A program made the translations under genes and the position numbers. A DNA stretch of 64,000 nucleotides from Onchocerca volvulus (lineage: Eukaryota > Nematoda > Chromadorea > Rhabditida > Onchocercidae): NCBI GenBank assembly GCA_000499405.2, contig HG738137.1:11964121-12028120 (forward strand). The letters run 5' to 3'. Position 1 is the stretch's first letter. Each line of letters opens with the position of its first letter. Below are positions 50,284-64,000 of this stretch, one piece after another. The notes under the pieces are model-generated. The model was given only the letters and a program-made list of their open reading frames with translations, did not search any database and was not told the origin of the DNA.

Positions 50284-53200
50284 ATGTCCGGTTCATTGTA
50301 CCGTAGTCCTTCAGCTGCGCTTTACAAAAGTCCATCGATGAGTGCTTTCAGTGGTTTACCGGCAGCATTCGGTAGTATGTCGGTTGCCGATTTGGGAAGT
50401 TTAACCCGCTTGGAGGTAAATTAAACATTAATTAATTTATTAACGGAATAAATTGATAATTGATTAATTTAATTAACTGATGAATTAGTATTCGTTTTAT
50501 CAATAAATATTTTGCTTATTGTATTATTAGCTAATTTACTTCACTTTTTTCTTTTTTTTTCAGTTGCATATTTATTTATTTCCTTTCAATTTCATTTGCA
50601 TTCAATAAATTTTGATACTTAATTAAGTTTTGATTATTATAATTTTTACAAAAATTTTAAATACGTTTTTTTAAAAATTTAAATAAATTTTAAATACGAA
50701 CGATCGTAATTTAGCAATGATTTAAGTGGTAGCACCGAATATTAGTAAATGTCAAAGTTCAATATTGATATTTAATGAATAATTGTCGAAATTTAATGAT
50801 CTGATAGTAATAATTAAACGAAATTCAATACTGACATTAAATGAATAATTATCAAAGTTCAATGGCAAATTATATAATTAGTATAATGATTGCTACGATA
50901 AAGTTGTCTCAATCAAGTTGTTTATACATTTCGATACTTTAATCGAAATAATAGATTGTTAATAGAATACTCAAATATAAATATATCTATATCTAAATAA
51001 AAAAACTTTCAACTTTTATCGAAAGAAAAAATGATATTTCATTATAGCTTGCATTGAGATTTGAAAAACTTTTTTCAATGATTATGGATAAATAATTAAA
51101 AGAAAAAAAAGTGAATAAAATGGATGAAAACTAAATATAGAATTTTTTAAGAAAAAAAAAAGGAAGAAATGTTATAAAACATTATTTCGTCAAACTATGA
51201 TAATTACATTATTCAAAAAAAAAAAAAAAAAAGGACAGATTTATATTGGAATTTTATATCTTAGAAAAAAAGGGGGAATTCTATTTTATAGTTATTTAAA
51301 AAACGATTTATTTAAAGATATTAGTAATACCAAAAATTGATTTGAAAAAAATTATTAAAAAGAGGGAAAAATGGAATTTAAGAAAAATTTATGCTTAAAT
51401 CCTATCAACTAGCCATGTAGAGTTAAATATAAAAAAGTAAAAATAAAAACGATTATTACATATTTTTTGAAAATAATCATTTCAAATTGGCAAAAAATAT
51501 TTTTATATTTTTAAATTTTTATTTTCGTTTCAATGAGTTTTTCAATTTTAATGCTTTTTTTTACCTTGTTTTTTATTTGGAGAGTGTTTAAATTTACATA
51601 TTTTCACCCACAAAGCAACTGTTAGTATGAGTATTGAAAAAAAATGAAATTTCCAGACATTTGTAGTATACGGTACTATCGTAGTAACCTATTTCAATGA
51701 AATACGAAAAATAAGACTTAACATCATACAAAAATTATTTACAATCATAGATTCGATAGTTGATTACAGTAATTCAAGCATCAAAAAAAAAATGTGATTA
51801 TTTCCTATCTTTTATCATCTTATCATACTGAAATTAATCACTAAATAGGAAAAAATAACTTAATTAGAGGATTTTTTCCTTGATTTTTTTTGCGTTAAAG
51901 ATTCCATTGGCAAATTTTACTCAATCTGCAAAACAGTCTGCAAACAATTGAAATGAATATTTTTAATTAATAATTTAAAATTTGAAAAAAAGGAATTTCA
52001 TATTATCTTTTCTTTTTTTTTTCATTTTGATAAAAAAAATAATAGTAGCACACATGCTTTCTTACTTGAATTAAACTTGATTTTGAATTATTTTATCACA
52101 AATTTTACAAGCTTAAGAATGATACATTGATTTGCTATTTTCTAAAGTAACATTGTAATTTATTTGACATTTTCTTTATTAATTTCAAATTCCAATTTTT
52201 TTTCAATTCAAAAGAAATTGATCAAAACGATTAAAGTATTTTGTGTTTACAAAGTTCTGCTAGGAATTCAAATTAACTTAAATTTCATCGTCAAGTAAAG
52301 CATCTTTTCAACATAATCTATGCATTTTATGTTATTTAAATTTGTTGTTTCAAAGAAATTTTTAATCTTCCAAAAAAAAAAAAGAAAAAAAATCAAAAAT
52401 TCTTATTTTTTTTTTCAATATTTTAAATGAAATAGATTGAAAGAAAGAAAAAATTAATGATTTGCTTAATTTCAACTGAAAAAGCGAATTAATTTGTAAA
52501 TATATTTGATAAAAATTTGACTTTATGATTATTTTCTTTTTCTTAAAACTATTTCTCATCATATTGATATCACTAAGTTGATTACAAGTAATTAACTTGA
52601 TACAGTTAGTAAATCATTCAACAACGAAAAAAAAATCAGTAAAGTAATTTGCAACTTAAAACTTAATTGAAATTTGATAAATTTAATTAGAAAAACAAGT
52701 TTGCAGTGATTGAAATCAAAATTTTAATTGTTCACAGACATATAATTACTAATATATTTGTTCATTTTATATTAATTATAATTTCATGATTATTATTTCA
52801 TTACTATCACATACTTTTTCTTCATTATAATTCGTATTAAGTTAATATTCATTCAATTTGATCAATTATCAATTTTTTATTTTAGGATAAGATTCGTCTA
52901 CTGCAAGAAGATCTCGAATCCGAACGTGAACTTCGAAATAGAGTAAATATTTTCATTTCATTTCCTAAACTAGGATATTGAAATTTTGATGTTTTTCAAG
53001 AATTAAAAATTCATTTAAATTAAAAAAAAATATTAGAAATGAAATATCGAATTAGTGTTACAAATAATCTGATAAAATGTATTTAATTTTCGAATTTGCA
53101 AAATTTTTATCATTGATAAGTTTTTGTTTAAAATGATAAAAATTTACTTAATAATTATTATATCTTGATAAATTTTAGATCGAACGAGAAAGAGCTGATC

Positions 53201-56200
53201 TTAGTGTACAACTGATAGCATTGACTGATAGACTTGAAGATGCCGAAGGTACTACTGATAGTCAGGTACTTAATATATCTTTAATTTCTTATTTAATTAA
53301 AATTTCAAAAATTTGTTTTTGAAATTTTAAATATTTAAATAACATTTTAGAAATACTTTTTTTTGATATTTTAAGCATTTTTTTTCTCTTTCAATGAAAC
53401 AAAAATTTCCATTTTACTTCATTTAAATTAAAAATGAGGAAAAAAATGTAAAAAGGCAACGTTTATGAAAAATTTGTTTATTAATTTTAACATTTTAAAA
53501 ATTGAAAGAAAAAAAAAAAAGAAAAATATTCATTTTGATGATAAAGATTAATTTTTTTTTTTTTTCTTCAAATCTATGTTTAAAACATACGTGATATAAA
53601 TTTTTGCATGAACAAAAAAGCATAAATTGATAAATTGTTAGCAAAGTTTATTTATCTAAATTAAAATTATCATTTAGTTAATTTATTCAATTATCGATTA
53701 TTTGCTTATTTTATTTCATTTTGTTTATCATAATTATTAACTTAATTTATTTATCATTTCATAATTTATTTAGATCGAATCAAATCGTAAACGTGAAGCA
53801 GAATTGCAAAAATTACGTAAATTATTGGAAGAATCACAATTAGAAAATGAAGATGCAATGAATGTTTTACGTAAAAAACATCAAGATGCATGTCTCGATT
53901 ATACTGAACAAATTGAACAATTACAAAAGAAAAATTCAAAGTTTGTAATTTTTTTACTAAAAATTTATTCAAAGAAAAATTGGCAAAAAAAAAAAAAGAA
54001 AGAAAAAACATTGATAATTTAATAATTTATCTGTTAAAAATCAACAATAAACTGATCATTTTTATCATTAAAAACTAATTTCTTTCTTTTTCTTTTTTTG
54101 ATTTTTATCATTAAACTTTTTTTCTTTTTTATCACTTAAAGTGTGATATAATAAAATATATGCAGTAACTCTTTTAAAGATAAATTAGCATGAAATAAAT
54201 CAAACAATTAATGCAATATTTTTTTTAAACCCTTCTTAAATCTTCGATTATTGTATTTTAATTATTGTGTTAAAAATTTTGGAAACTTTTTTAAAAAATT
54301 GATAAAAAATTTAAATAATTTAATAATTTAATGTTTAAAACTATCGATTATTTTTTCATATATTTTTGTTTTTTCCAATAAATCTTTACAAAAAAAAAAA
54401 AACCAATTTTTCTTTTTTACTTTTTTCTAATTTCTATTCTTAGAATATTAAGTTCTAGATTGTGCAACTTTTCTTTTCTTTTTTTTTCATTTTTTTAAAA
54501 TTTTTATGCAAAATTTTTTTTGAAATTTTTTTCAAATGAAATTGAAAAAAAAAAGGAGGGAAAAAGTACATCCTTTTAAAATGATTAATATTCGATATTT
54601 CAAGATTTTCATTCATTCATCCATTAATTCATTTCTTTTCATATTTTTCATTCTTTAAGTATTTTGCTTTTTCATTTTTCCAAAAAAAAAAATCCAAATA
54701 AAATGACGAATCGAACTGAAAATGATGAAGAAAATGATTTGTTTGCATAAAGATTTGTGTCGTAATGAAGAGATAATACTAGAAAGAAATAAAATTAGTA
54801 ATTTAGTTTAACTTTTTTTTTTTTTTTTCAACATTTTGCTATTAGTTTGATAGATTAATTTCGAAAATGTGAAAAAAAAAAGTTTATTAGAAAAGAAGAG
54901 AAAAGGAAAGAAAAATAATTAAATGTGAAAAATTAACTTTTTTTCAGTTTAATGATATCGCTCTCCTTTATCTTCTTCAATTTTTATCAATGTTTTTTTA
55001 GAAAAAAAAAAAAAAAAAAAAAAAAAAAGAAAAGTAAAAGGAAAAGTAGAAATAATATAGCATAAATCGGAATGATAACATAATAATTATCATTTTTAAC
55101 AATTTATTGATTAAAAATGAAAATATTTATTTTTTTACATAATTATGAGCATATCAAAAAAAAGAAAAAAAAAGGAAGAAACGAAAATAAAATTACAAAT
55201 CAATGATTAGAGAAATTTTTATTATTTTGTTTAATGAATTAATTGTGTACTGATTTTTTCAATTGATTTAATAAATTAATTAAAAAAAAAAATATGCATG
55301 AAATGATAATTTTATGATTAATTATACAGAGAAATTTTATCAGATTAAAACTAAGATGATAATTATTGATAATTAATGCTAATAGTAATTAATAATTAGC
55401 AATGAATGATTGAAAAAGGAAATGAATATGCAGTAAAGTTTTAGAAATTTCATCATTTCAATCATTCTTGCCACAAAATTTATGAATTTTAATAAATTAT
55501 AAGAATTTGTGAAATTTCGAAATTATTATTCTTAACGATAAGATAGCTTTTGTACTTTTTTAAAACTTCTAATTATTTTTTTTTTCTTTGTTAATTCTTT
55601 AGATGATAACAATTTGTAAAATATCGACAAGTTATTACTCTTATTAACAGGACAACTTTTATACTTATCATAATAATCTATTTAATATAGTTTATCATTG
55701 AGATGATAACGATAAATAACTTGATTGTTATACATAAAAAGCATTAATTAATAAATTAATAAACATTAATAAATTAATAAATATATATGAAATGGCAATC
55801 TTAGAACATATCTTAATCTTAATCTTAATTTCAATCTTAAAATATTCTTTCTTATGAGTTACTTATGGTGAAAAGTTTATCAAATTAAAACTAAATAGTA
55901 ATTATTGATAAAATTGATAATAAAATAATTCGACAATAAAATTAACTCTTTTTTTTAATAAAAAATTTAATTTTTATATTTAAAAAAAAATGAAAATGAA
56001 AAAAAAAAACAAACCATGAAGAATTTATTGAAAAAATTTCAGAATTGACCGTGAACGTCAACGTCTGCAACATGAAGTAATTGAGCTTACAGCGACAATT
56101 GATCAACTTCAAAAGGATAAGGTGACATTTAAATCACTCTCTCTCTCCTCCTCCTTCTCTACCTCTCTCTCTCTCTCTCTCTCTGTCCCTCCCTCTTTAA

Positions 56201-59200
56201 AGGAAAATTTTGATGGATGTTTATCGGTAAACAAATGATTAATGAAATCATTTCTTGGAATGATGCAAGAAGAAGAAGATGAAGATGAAACGAAAAAACG
56301 AAAAAGGAAATTAAAGAAATGAACAGCGGGGAAAAAAAAACAAAAAAAAAAAAAGAAAGAAAAACGAATTTTCATCTTTTTATTTTCATTTTTTAAAACA
56401 AAAATTGATACTTTTAAATCCTAAAATGAATCTTTTTCGGCAAAAAAAAGGCAATTCTTTTAATCATACAAAACAAATAAATCCTTACTATTATTTATGC
56501 TATTCGTTCCCATTTTTGCATTTTGTGAATTCAATCGGAAATAATATGTAATTTGATAAATTAACCAAAAAATTTTTCTTATTCTTTCGTTTCTTTCCTT
56601 TTTTTTTTTTTTCTCCCAAAAATGAAACAAAAGAAAATGGAATGGAAGAATATTTGTGCTAATAAAACGTTCAAGTTAGCTAAAAAAAAAGTTCTGAATA
56701 TGATTTTTAAAAATTTTAAAAAGTTTTTTTTTTGTTCTTCTGAATTTTTTCTTTAGATTTAAAGAAAAGAAGAAATTAAAAGTTATTCGTCAATTTAAAA
56801 TGAAAACTTTTAATGAAAATTACTTCGAAGTTTTCTTCTTTTTCTTTTTTTTTTTTTTTTTTTAATCATGACACCAAATATAAAATAAAAAAAAAGTTGT
56901 TTTGAAAGAATAAATAAATAATCAAGCAAATAAACAAATAAACAAATAGACAGACAAAAGTAAACAAAATATTAATTATGAGTAAATAAAAATTTGAATA
57001 ATGAAATATAAAATAACAAATTGATGTGATAAAAATATAAATAGATCACAAATAGTGAAACTAATTTGTCATTGTCCATTTCGATTTAATCAATTAAAAT
57101 TCAATTTTCTACAAAATGGGCATTTTGTGGTAATAAATTATCTCGAATCAATACTATTATACAAACATATATACATAATTATTTTCGTATCATTAAAATT
57201 CAAAAATATAATTTCAGTTAGTTTTTGGTTAGCAAATAAAATGAAATTTGAGAGAAAAAAAAAAAGGCGAAAGAGAATTTTTAAATTTGGCAGAAAAAAC
57301 GAAAGAAATAAGACACTTTTGTTATTTTGCATTAAACTTTTAATTGAAATAATTTGATTAAAAAAAAAAAATGAAAATTGAAGAATTTTAATTTAATAAT
57401 TTTTTGAATAGTTTGAATCGAAAAAAAATTTAGAAAAGAAAGCATTAATAAAAAGATAATTTCGAAAAAAAAAGAAAAAAAAAAGCGGAAATTTTATTAT
57501 TCCATATTTTTTATCATTGTCTCATTATTCTGAGATTATTAAAGCTTACCTAAATAGATGATTCATTTTGATTTTAAACTAATTATTATCAATTTGAATG
57601 ATTGAATTTTATCAATTTTTGTTAAAATTTAACTGAATTTTAAAAAAAAGAGAAAATTCGAACATTCGATACTAATATATTATGATTGATGTAGTTGGAA
57701 GATAAATGATTAACAGTTGTTAATACTTTAGTTTAGCAAATTTTTTTTTATTTTAGCAGAAAAAAAAAAACAAAGTTTGTATACAGCGAATGAAGATTTT
57801 CTTAAAAATATGCTAAAAATAACTTTTCATCTTTTTCTAACTAACATAATATTTCTATCAGAAGCAAATATTTTCTTTCTTTTTTTTCTCTTTTTCTTGG
57901 AAAATTTCAAATTTTCAAATGAATAAAAATAAATTTAAATATTATTTGAAAAATTATCACTTATCAAATTTTTATTCACCATCAATCAATCAATCAATCA
58001 ATATTTTATAGCATTTGGCTGAGAAAGCAGCAGAACGTTTTGAAGCACAAACAATCGAATTGAGCAATAAAGTTGAAGATTTAAATCGACATGTCAACGA
58101 TTTAGCCCAACAACGTCAACGTTTACAAGCAGAAAATAACGATCTTCTCAAAGAGGTTTTTTTTTTTTTTTTGATATTTCACAGTATTCGATCTTCGATC
58201 TTCAAATTTGATATTTCAATTGATATGATAATTTGGATTATCTTTTTTTTTTTCTCTTAAATTTCAAAATTTTGATTTATTTTGTTTCATAAAATTAACT
58301 GCGAAATTTCGAGCTAAAGAAAAATTTTAAAATAATTTTGAAAAAAATATGTGAAAATAATCTATGATAAAAAAAAAAAAAAGAAAATGAAGAAAATATT
58401 AGAAATAAATTGATTTGAAATGATATCCAAAAGATGTAATTCGTTAAAAAATAATCAGTAGTCTTTTTATATTTAAAAAAAATTCAGTTGGTAGAATAGA
58501 TTTCTCGAAATTTATTACTTTTCTTATTATAAATTCCTTTTACTAATTATTATTATCATAAAATCGCAAAATATACATTATTCCATAATTAATTTAGTTA
58601 AATTTCAAGATTGGATTACTCTCCAATGATATATCAATTTCAGGTTATTCCCAAATTATATTCTGGGTTTAAGTTACATTCAGGTCAAATATGATTTGAA
58701 TGTAATCTAAATTTTCTAAAAAATTTCAGTTATAAAAAAATTCAGATGATAAATCATCGTAACATTTCAACCTTTTTTTTTTGTTTCCTCAGAAAAATTT
58801 CGATATGATATCATTTGTGAAATCATTTTTTAAACAATTTGATATAAATTTTTCATATCCATCTATTCATTCATTCATCTTATTCATTTCTATTCGTCAT
58901 TTATTCAAAATTCGATTTCGTTTTTTTTTTTTTTTGCTTCTAAATGTTTGGAAATAAGCAATTTTTAGCGATATACAAATAATTCATTTTCGCTAATTTC
59001 GTTTTCTCTCTTCATTTATTCAAAATTTAATTTCATATTTTTACATTTTTTTCTTTTTTTTAATGCCAAGCAGAAAAAATAATTTTACGGCATGGAATAA
59101 TTTCATTTCAAAAAATGCAGGAAATAGAAATTTTGCAAATAATATTCGTAATCATTTAATCATTCAATTTAAAGCAATTTTTTAAATTTGAATTGCTTGA

Positions 59201-60630
59201 ATTAATTTAAACTTAATTGACAAATTTAGACTAAATTTTGCTTCTCACTTTTTTAAATACAATTTTTATGATTATCTATTTATTTATTTAATTCTATCTA
59301 ATTTAAATATTAATTTCCTTTTTTTTTTCTTACAGATTCATGATCAAAAAGTACAATTGGACAATTTGCAACATGTCAAATATCAACTTGCGCAACAACT
59401 TGAAGAAGCACGTCGTCGTTTGGAAGATGCTGAACGTGTACGTTCTTCACGACCTTTTTCTTTTTTTCAACCATTCATTCTTTTTTAATAATTATTGATT
59501 TAATTTCCGAAAAGAAATGATTATTTCAATCGTTTAATTAAAATGTTAGAAAACATGAAATAGCTAAATTATAAAATTGAAATTTTTAAATAAAAAAAAT
59601 AAATAATTTAATTTTATCCTTTTTTCTTTTATTTTTATTTCTTCTTTTAATATTTTAAATTAAAAATTTGGATTTTCTTTGGTTCTTTTTAGGAACGTTC
59701 ACAACTTCAAGCACAACTTCATCAAGTTCAGCTAGAATTGGATTCCGTACGTACTGCGCTCGATGAAGAATCAGCAGCTCGAGCTGAAGCTGAACATAAA
59801 CTTGCCTTGGCAAATACCGAAATTACCCAATGGAAGAGTAAATTTGATGCTGAAGTTGCTCTTCATCATGAAGAGGTTTAAATTTTAAATTGAAATTATA
59901 TGAAATTGAATTTATAATTTTAATATTATACAAAATGGAACTTTTAATTTTATTTTTCTTTTATTACAAATTTAATTCAAATTTTCATTATTTGAAAAAG
60001 TAAGTAAAAAATTTATTCATTTTATATTCAAATTACTATTTCCAGAAGATTTATCTTCGCATAGATTTGTTTCATTTATCTTATTTTTTCTAATCAAAAT
60101 TACTAGACATTCGATATTTTTTTTTTGACAAAAATAAACGAAAAAATTCGTATTAATTACAATTAATCCTGTATTTAATTTCTTTCCATAGCAAGTACTT
60201 TTTTTAATTTGTTTTAATTAGAAATTATTCCATTTAAACTATACCTTCTTTCAAATTCTAATTAACCGATTAATTATTCTTTTTCGGTTGCGTTTTTTTT
60301 TTTTTTTAATTTTAATTAATTGATAGAAAATTTTTTTGTTTTCTTAAATTAATTATTTCAATATTTTTCATTCTTTTTATCCATTTTTTTCTTTCTTTCA
60401 GGTTGAAGATTTACGAAAGAAAATGTTGCAAAAGCAAGCTGAATATGAAGAGCAAATTGAAATAATGCTGCAAAAAATTTCACAACTTGAAAAGGCCAAA
60501 TCACGTTTGCAAAGTGAAGTTGAAGTATTGATTGTTGATTTAGAAAAAGCACAAAATACGATAGCAATTCTTGAACGAGCAAAAGAACAACTCGAAAAAA
60601 CTGTCAACGAATTGAAAGTATATAAACTTC

Positions 60631-60661
<31 letters not shown>

Positions 60662-63600
60662 CTTATATTCAATAAATTTTATTATAATATTGGAAATTAA
60701 TCTGAAGTTTTGCTAAAAATTATTAGCGCAATTATTGAAAATATATTTTAAATAAAAATTAGGAAATAAAATCAAAAATTTTTAATTTGAAATTGATTTT
60801 TTTGTTTTTTTTTGCCAAAAAATTATTTTTAAAATGCTTTTGTAAATTTTCATAAAAATTTTATTATTTATATTTCTTGATTTGATTTATTATTGTTTTA
60901 AATTGAATTTAAAATACAATATTGTTTAAATTAAATTTAAAATAAAATATATCATAAATTTTAGGTACGTATCGATGAACTTACCGTTGAGCTTGAAGCA
61001 GCACAACGTGAAGCACGTGCTGCATTAGCGGAATTGCAAAAGATGAAGAATTTGTACGAGAAGGCGGTGGAGCAAAAAGAAGCCTTAGCTCGAGAAAATA
61101 AAAAGTTGCAAGGTTGAAATAATTTTTGAGATAATTAATAATTTCGCTTGAACGGATGAATGGGAAGAGGGAATTTCGCAAATAATTAAAAAATTAAAAG
61201 AAAGAAAATTTCGAATGTCTAAATCAAGAAAAAATAGAAATTGCTTTAAAAAAAAAGAGAAGAAATTAAATTTTAAATAATTTTAACAACAATAATTTCA
61301 GATGATTTGCATGAAGCTAAAGAAGCGCTTGCTGATGCAAATCGTAAATTGCATGAACTTGATCTTGAGAATGCACGATTAGCTGGTGAAATTCGAGAAT
61401 TGCAAACAGCACTCAAAGAATCTGAAGCAGCTCGACGTGATGCTGAGAATCGTGCACAACGTGCACTTGCTGAATTGCAACAACTTCGCATCGAAATGGA
61501 ACGTCGTTTGCAAGAGAAGGTTTTTTTTTTTTTGCAAATTATAAATTTTTATTAAAATAAATTTTAAAATCAAAAATTTATTTCTTAAAAAAAACATTTC
61601 TTTGAATACAATCGTATTAACTAATTTAATTATTTACTCATTTATAAATGGGAATTTTTTTATGAATAAGAGATAAAGTCAATTAATTAAACTAATTAAT
61701 TCTATGCAGGAAGAAGAAATGGAAGCACTTCGTAAGAATATGCAATTTGAAATTGATCGTCTTACAGCTGCATTAGCTGATGCTGAAGCACGTATGAAGG
61801 TTGGTAAATCAATTAGTTAATTGAATTTTAAAAATTATAAAACAGTAAAGTTTGGACACATTTCAATTTCTTCAAATATCAATTTGAATAAAATTTAATT
61901 ATAAAAACTTTTTTTTCAATTTTTAGGCGGAGATTGCACGTTTGAAGAAAAAGTATCAGGCGGAAATTGCCGAACTTGAAATGACCGTTGATAATTTGAA
62001 TCGAGCAAATATTGAAGCACAAAAGACAATCAAAAAACAAAGTGAACAATTGAAAGTATTGCAAGCATCACTTGAAGATACTCAACGTCAATTACAACAA
62101 ACTCTAGATCAGGTAAATCGATTTTGAATTTCGATTTGGATCCTAATTGATACTAATTATCGGTAATTATCCGTAATTACTCATAATTTGGTCGCATTTG
62201 TTAATTGGCTAAAAAAACATTGATAATAATGCATGAAAATTAGATATTTTTATCCGATAATTTTAAAAAATGCAATAATTTGAACGCATTTTATTAATAT
62301 CTTTTATCATATGAATTTTTATCAACGACATCTTCATATAAAATCAAAATAAAACCGATTGATTCCTTCAGAACAAAATCAAATTGATTCTTTCTTTTTC
62401 CAAAATTTTGAAGTTTTATTTTTATTTTTCAAAATTTTCCAACTGTTAATGAGATTATGCAGAAATTTATTCGAATATATGCTTATTTCTGTTTCTTTTT
62501 AAAATGTCAAATACGTGATAAAATGACGTGAAACGTGAAATTTTTTAGTATGCTTTGGCACAACGTAAAGTATCTGCGCTTAGTGCTGAATTGGAAGAAT
62601 GCAAAGTTGCACTTGATAATGCAATTCGTGCTCGTAAACAGGCAGAAATTGATCTTGAAGAAGCTAACGTAAGTAAAATTTCTCGAAATATTATTCCAGT
62701 TAATTCCCGAAATGATTTTTTTTTATTCTGAAATCGTTTTTTAGATGTTTATTATAATTACTTTTTATCCGAAATAATTACCAACAAATAAGCAATCAAT
62801 CAACAAAAAATTTATTTCTTTTTTTTTTTTCAAATAAATTTAAATCCTTTTTTGGGTACAGTATCTCTGGCACTTTTACAGTATTTACTGTATTTACCGT
62901 ACGAATCTACAGTAAAAATGTGAAATTATATTTTTCAATGATTTTTTTTTCCTTTTCAAGTATATTTATTTTCCTTTACATTCTTTTTCCAGGGTCGTAT
63001 TACTGATTTGGTATCAATTAACAATAATTTAACAGCAATTAAAAATAAATTGGAAACAGAATTATCGACCGCACAAGCTGATTTGGATGAAGCAACCAAA
63101 GAATTACACGCCGCGGATGAGCGGGCTAATCGTGCCTTAGCTGATGCAGCTCGAGCTGTCGAACAACTTCATGAGGAGCAGGAACATTCCATGAAAATTG
63201 ATGCTCTCAGGAAATCATTGGAAGAGCAGGTTAGCAAAAAAAATTTTTTTAATTTGTTCAAAATTTTGAAAAAGTATTAAGATTTAATGAATTTTTGCAA
63301 TTTTTAAAAATTTTTAATAATTAACTTATTTTTTTGAAAATTGCACATATACAAATAAAATAAATAAATTCACATTTCATCAAGTGTTCTTTTTAGGTGA
63401 AGCAATTGCAAGTACAAATTCAAGAAGCTGAAGCAGCAGCATTATTGGGTGGTAAACGTGTAATTGCTAAACTTGAAACACGTATACGTGATTTGGAAAC
63501 TGCTTTGGATGAAGAAACACGTCGACATAAGGAAACGCAAGGTGCGCTAAGAAAGAAAGATCGACGTATCAAGGAAGTTCAGATGCAAGTTGACGAAGAG

Positions 63601-63684
63601 CATAAGATGTTTGTGATGGCGCAAGATACGGCTGATAGGCTTCTTGAAAAACTTAACATTCAAAAGAGGCAACTTGGAGAAGCT
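50284..63684 (+). CDS. unc-15: Paramyosin, 5' complete, 3' end beyond the window
   Basis: Core protein of invertebrate thick filaments, forming a long parallel coiled-coil dimer under the myosin layer. Sixteen exons: 50284-50415, 52886-52942, 53179-53265, 53774-53940, 56043-56121, 58012-58155, 59336-59437, 59693-59875, 60402-60617, 60965-61112, 61302-61519, 61710-61799, 61927-62112, 62549-62668, 62993-63229, 63397-63684; 818 codons with exact phases. The non-helical head (residues 1-~35) carries the Ser-rich [15 protein letters not shown] motif, a site type phosphorylated in nematode paramyosin. From [20 protein letters not shown] on it is an unbroken heptad coiled coil (for example [40 protein letters not shown]). 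Nematode paramyosin is ~850-880 aa, so about 60 residues of rod and tail are missing to the right. Intron 1 is 2.5 kb and may hold muscle enhancers. Filarial paramyosin is a known immunodominant antigen. Confidence 0.97.
56133..56198 (+). repeat. CT-rich microsatellite in paramyosin intron 5
   Basis: CTCTCTCTCCTCCTCC then (CT)n, starting only 12 bp after the 5' splice site of exon 56043-56121. The neighbouring donor GTGACA is atypical, so the pyrimidine tract could matter for its recognition. Confidence 0.9.
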
Positions 63685-64000
63685 GTAAGTTTTCGTTTTT
63701 TTTAAAAAAAAAAGAAACGAAAAATTTTGTTTTCTTCAATTTTTATTTATAAAATATTTTTGTTAGAAAGAAAGAGAAAAAAAAAAGATACAAAATATTT
63801 TTTTTCCTTTACAGATGCTAATTTAAATTTAAATTTTTAACAATTATATAAATTTCAAATTCAAATAAGCTATATATTATTATTGCAAAAAAAAAAAAAA
63901 AGAGGTTGAATTTAAATTTTTGGATTGGGATTTTTTAAGTTAAAAAAAGTAATCATTTTTCTAAAATAAAAAATTTTTAATCATTAATTATTTAATTAAG
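63685..64000 (+). other. Paramyosin intron, truncated by the window edge
   Basis: Begins with a GTAAGT donor after the exon ending at 63684. AT-rich, with A-runs. A good-looking acceptor TTTCCTTTACAG ends at 63814 but is followed in frame by ATG CTA ATT TAA, not by the expected paramyosin tail. Confidence 0.7.

Noticed and set aside
61273..61597. Minus-strand ORFs over paramyosin exons (also at 60358-60607 and 60981-61181)
   Set aside because: Shadows of the GC-richer coiled-coil coding sequence.

Overview
The window looks like nuclear DNA of a parasitic nematode, most likely a spirurid/filarial worm. Base composition is extremely AT-rich with long poly-A and poly-T tracts. Genes are split by GT-AG introns with (T)nCAG/TTTTAG acceptors. 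The paramyosin and eEF1A proteins are nematode-like and close to filarial versions. The species call is inference from family resemblance; no rRNA or mitochondrial marker is present.

Layout: (1) 103-1555, plus strand: the 3' part of translation elongation factor eEF1A, four exons, one intron with a GC-AG boundary. (2) 3196-11808, minus strand, in transcription order: a fatty acid 2-hydroxylase (fath-1-like, seven exons, 328 aa), NOP10 (nola-3-like, two exons, 64 aa), and only 46 nt after the NOP10 stop a 95-aa single-pass membrane microprotein I do not recognise. (3) 16106-20803, minus: a six-exon, 369-aa type II membrane protein with a C-terminal olfactomedin domain. (4) 25504-43585, minus: a seven-exon, 611-aa synaptotagmin-like tandem-C2 protein with large introns and no visible transmembrane segment. 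(5) 50284-63684, plus: 16 exons of paramyosin (unc-15), complete at the N-terminus and running off the window before the last ~60 residues. The fath-1/nola-3 block may be an operon-type arrangement; the other genes look like unrelated neighbours (translation, sphingolipid synthesis, cell-surface adhesion, membrane traffic, muscle thick filament).

The non-coding DNA holds two copies of a Helitron-like non-autonomous element (about 13849-14506 and 38321-38554), a 317-bp element with perfect 32-bp inverted repeats (22698-23014), a near-perfect 66-nt hairpin (24756-24821), several decayed minisatellites inside introns, and many simple repeats upstream of paramyosin. I reconstructed the exon joins by hand from splice sites, reading phase and protein-family knowledge; every join listed keeps the reading frame. 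I found no tRNA, rRNA, CRISPR array or bacterial/viral segment. No clear new multi-gene system is visible; the NOP10/microprotein pair and the Helitron-like family are the best candidates for something new.
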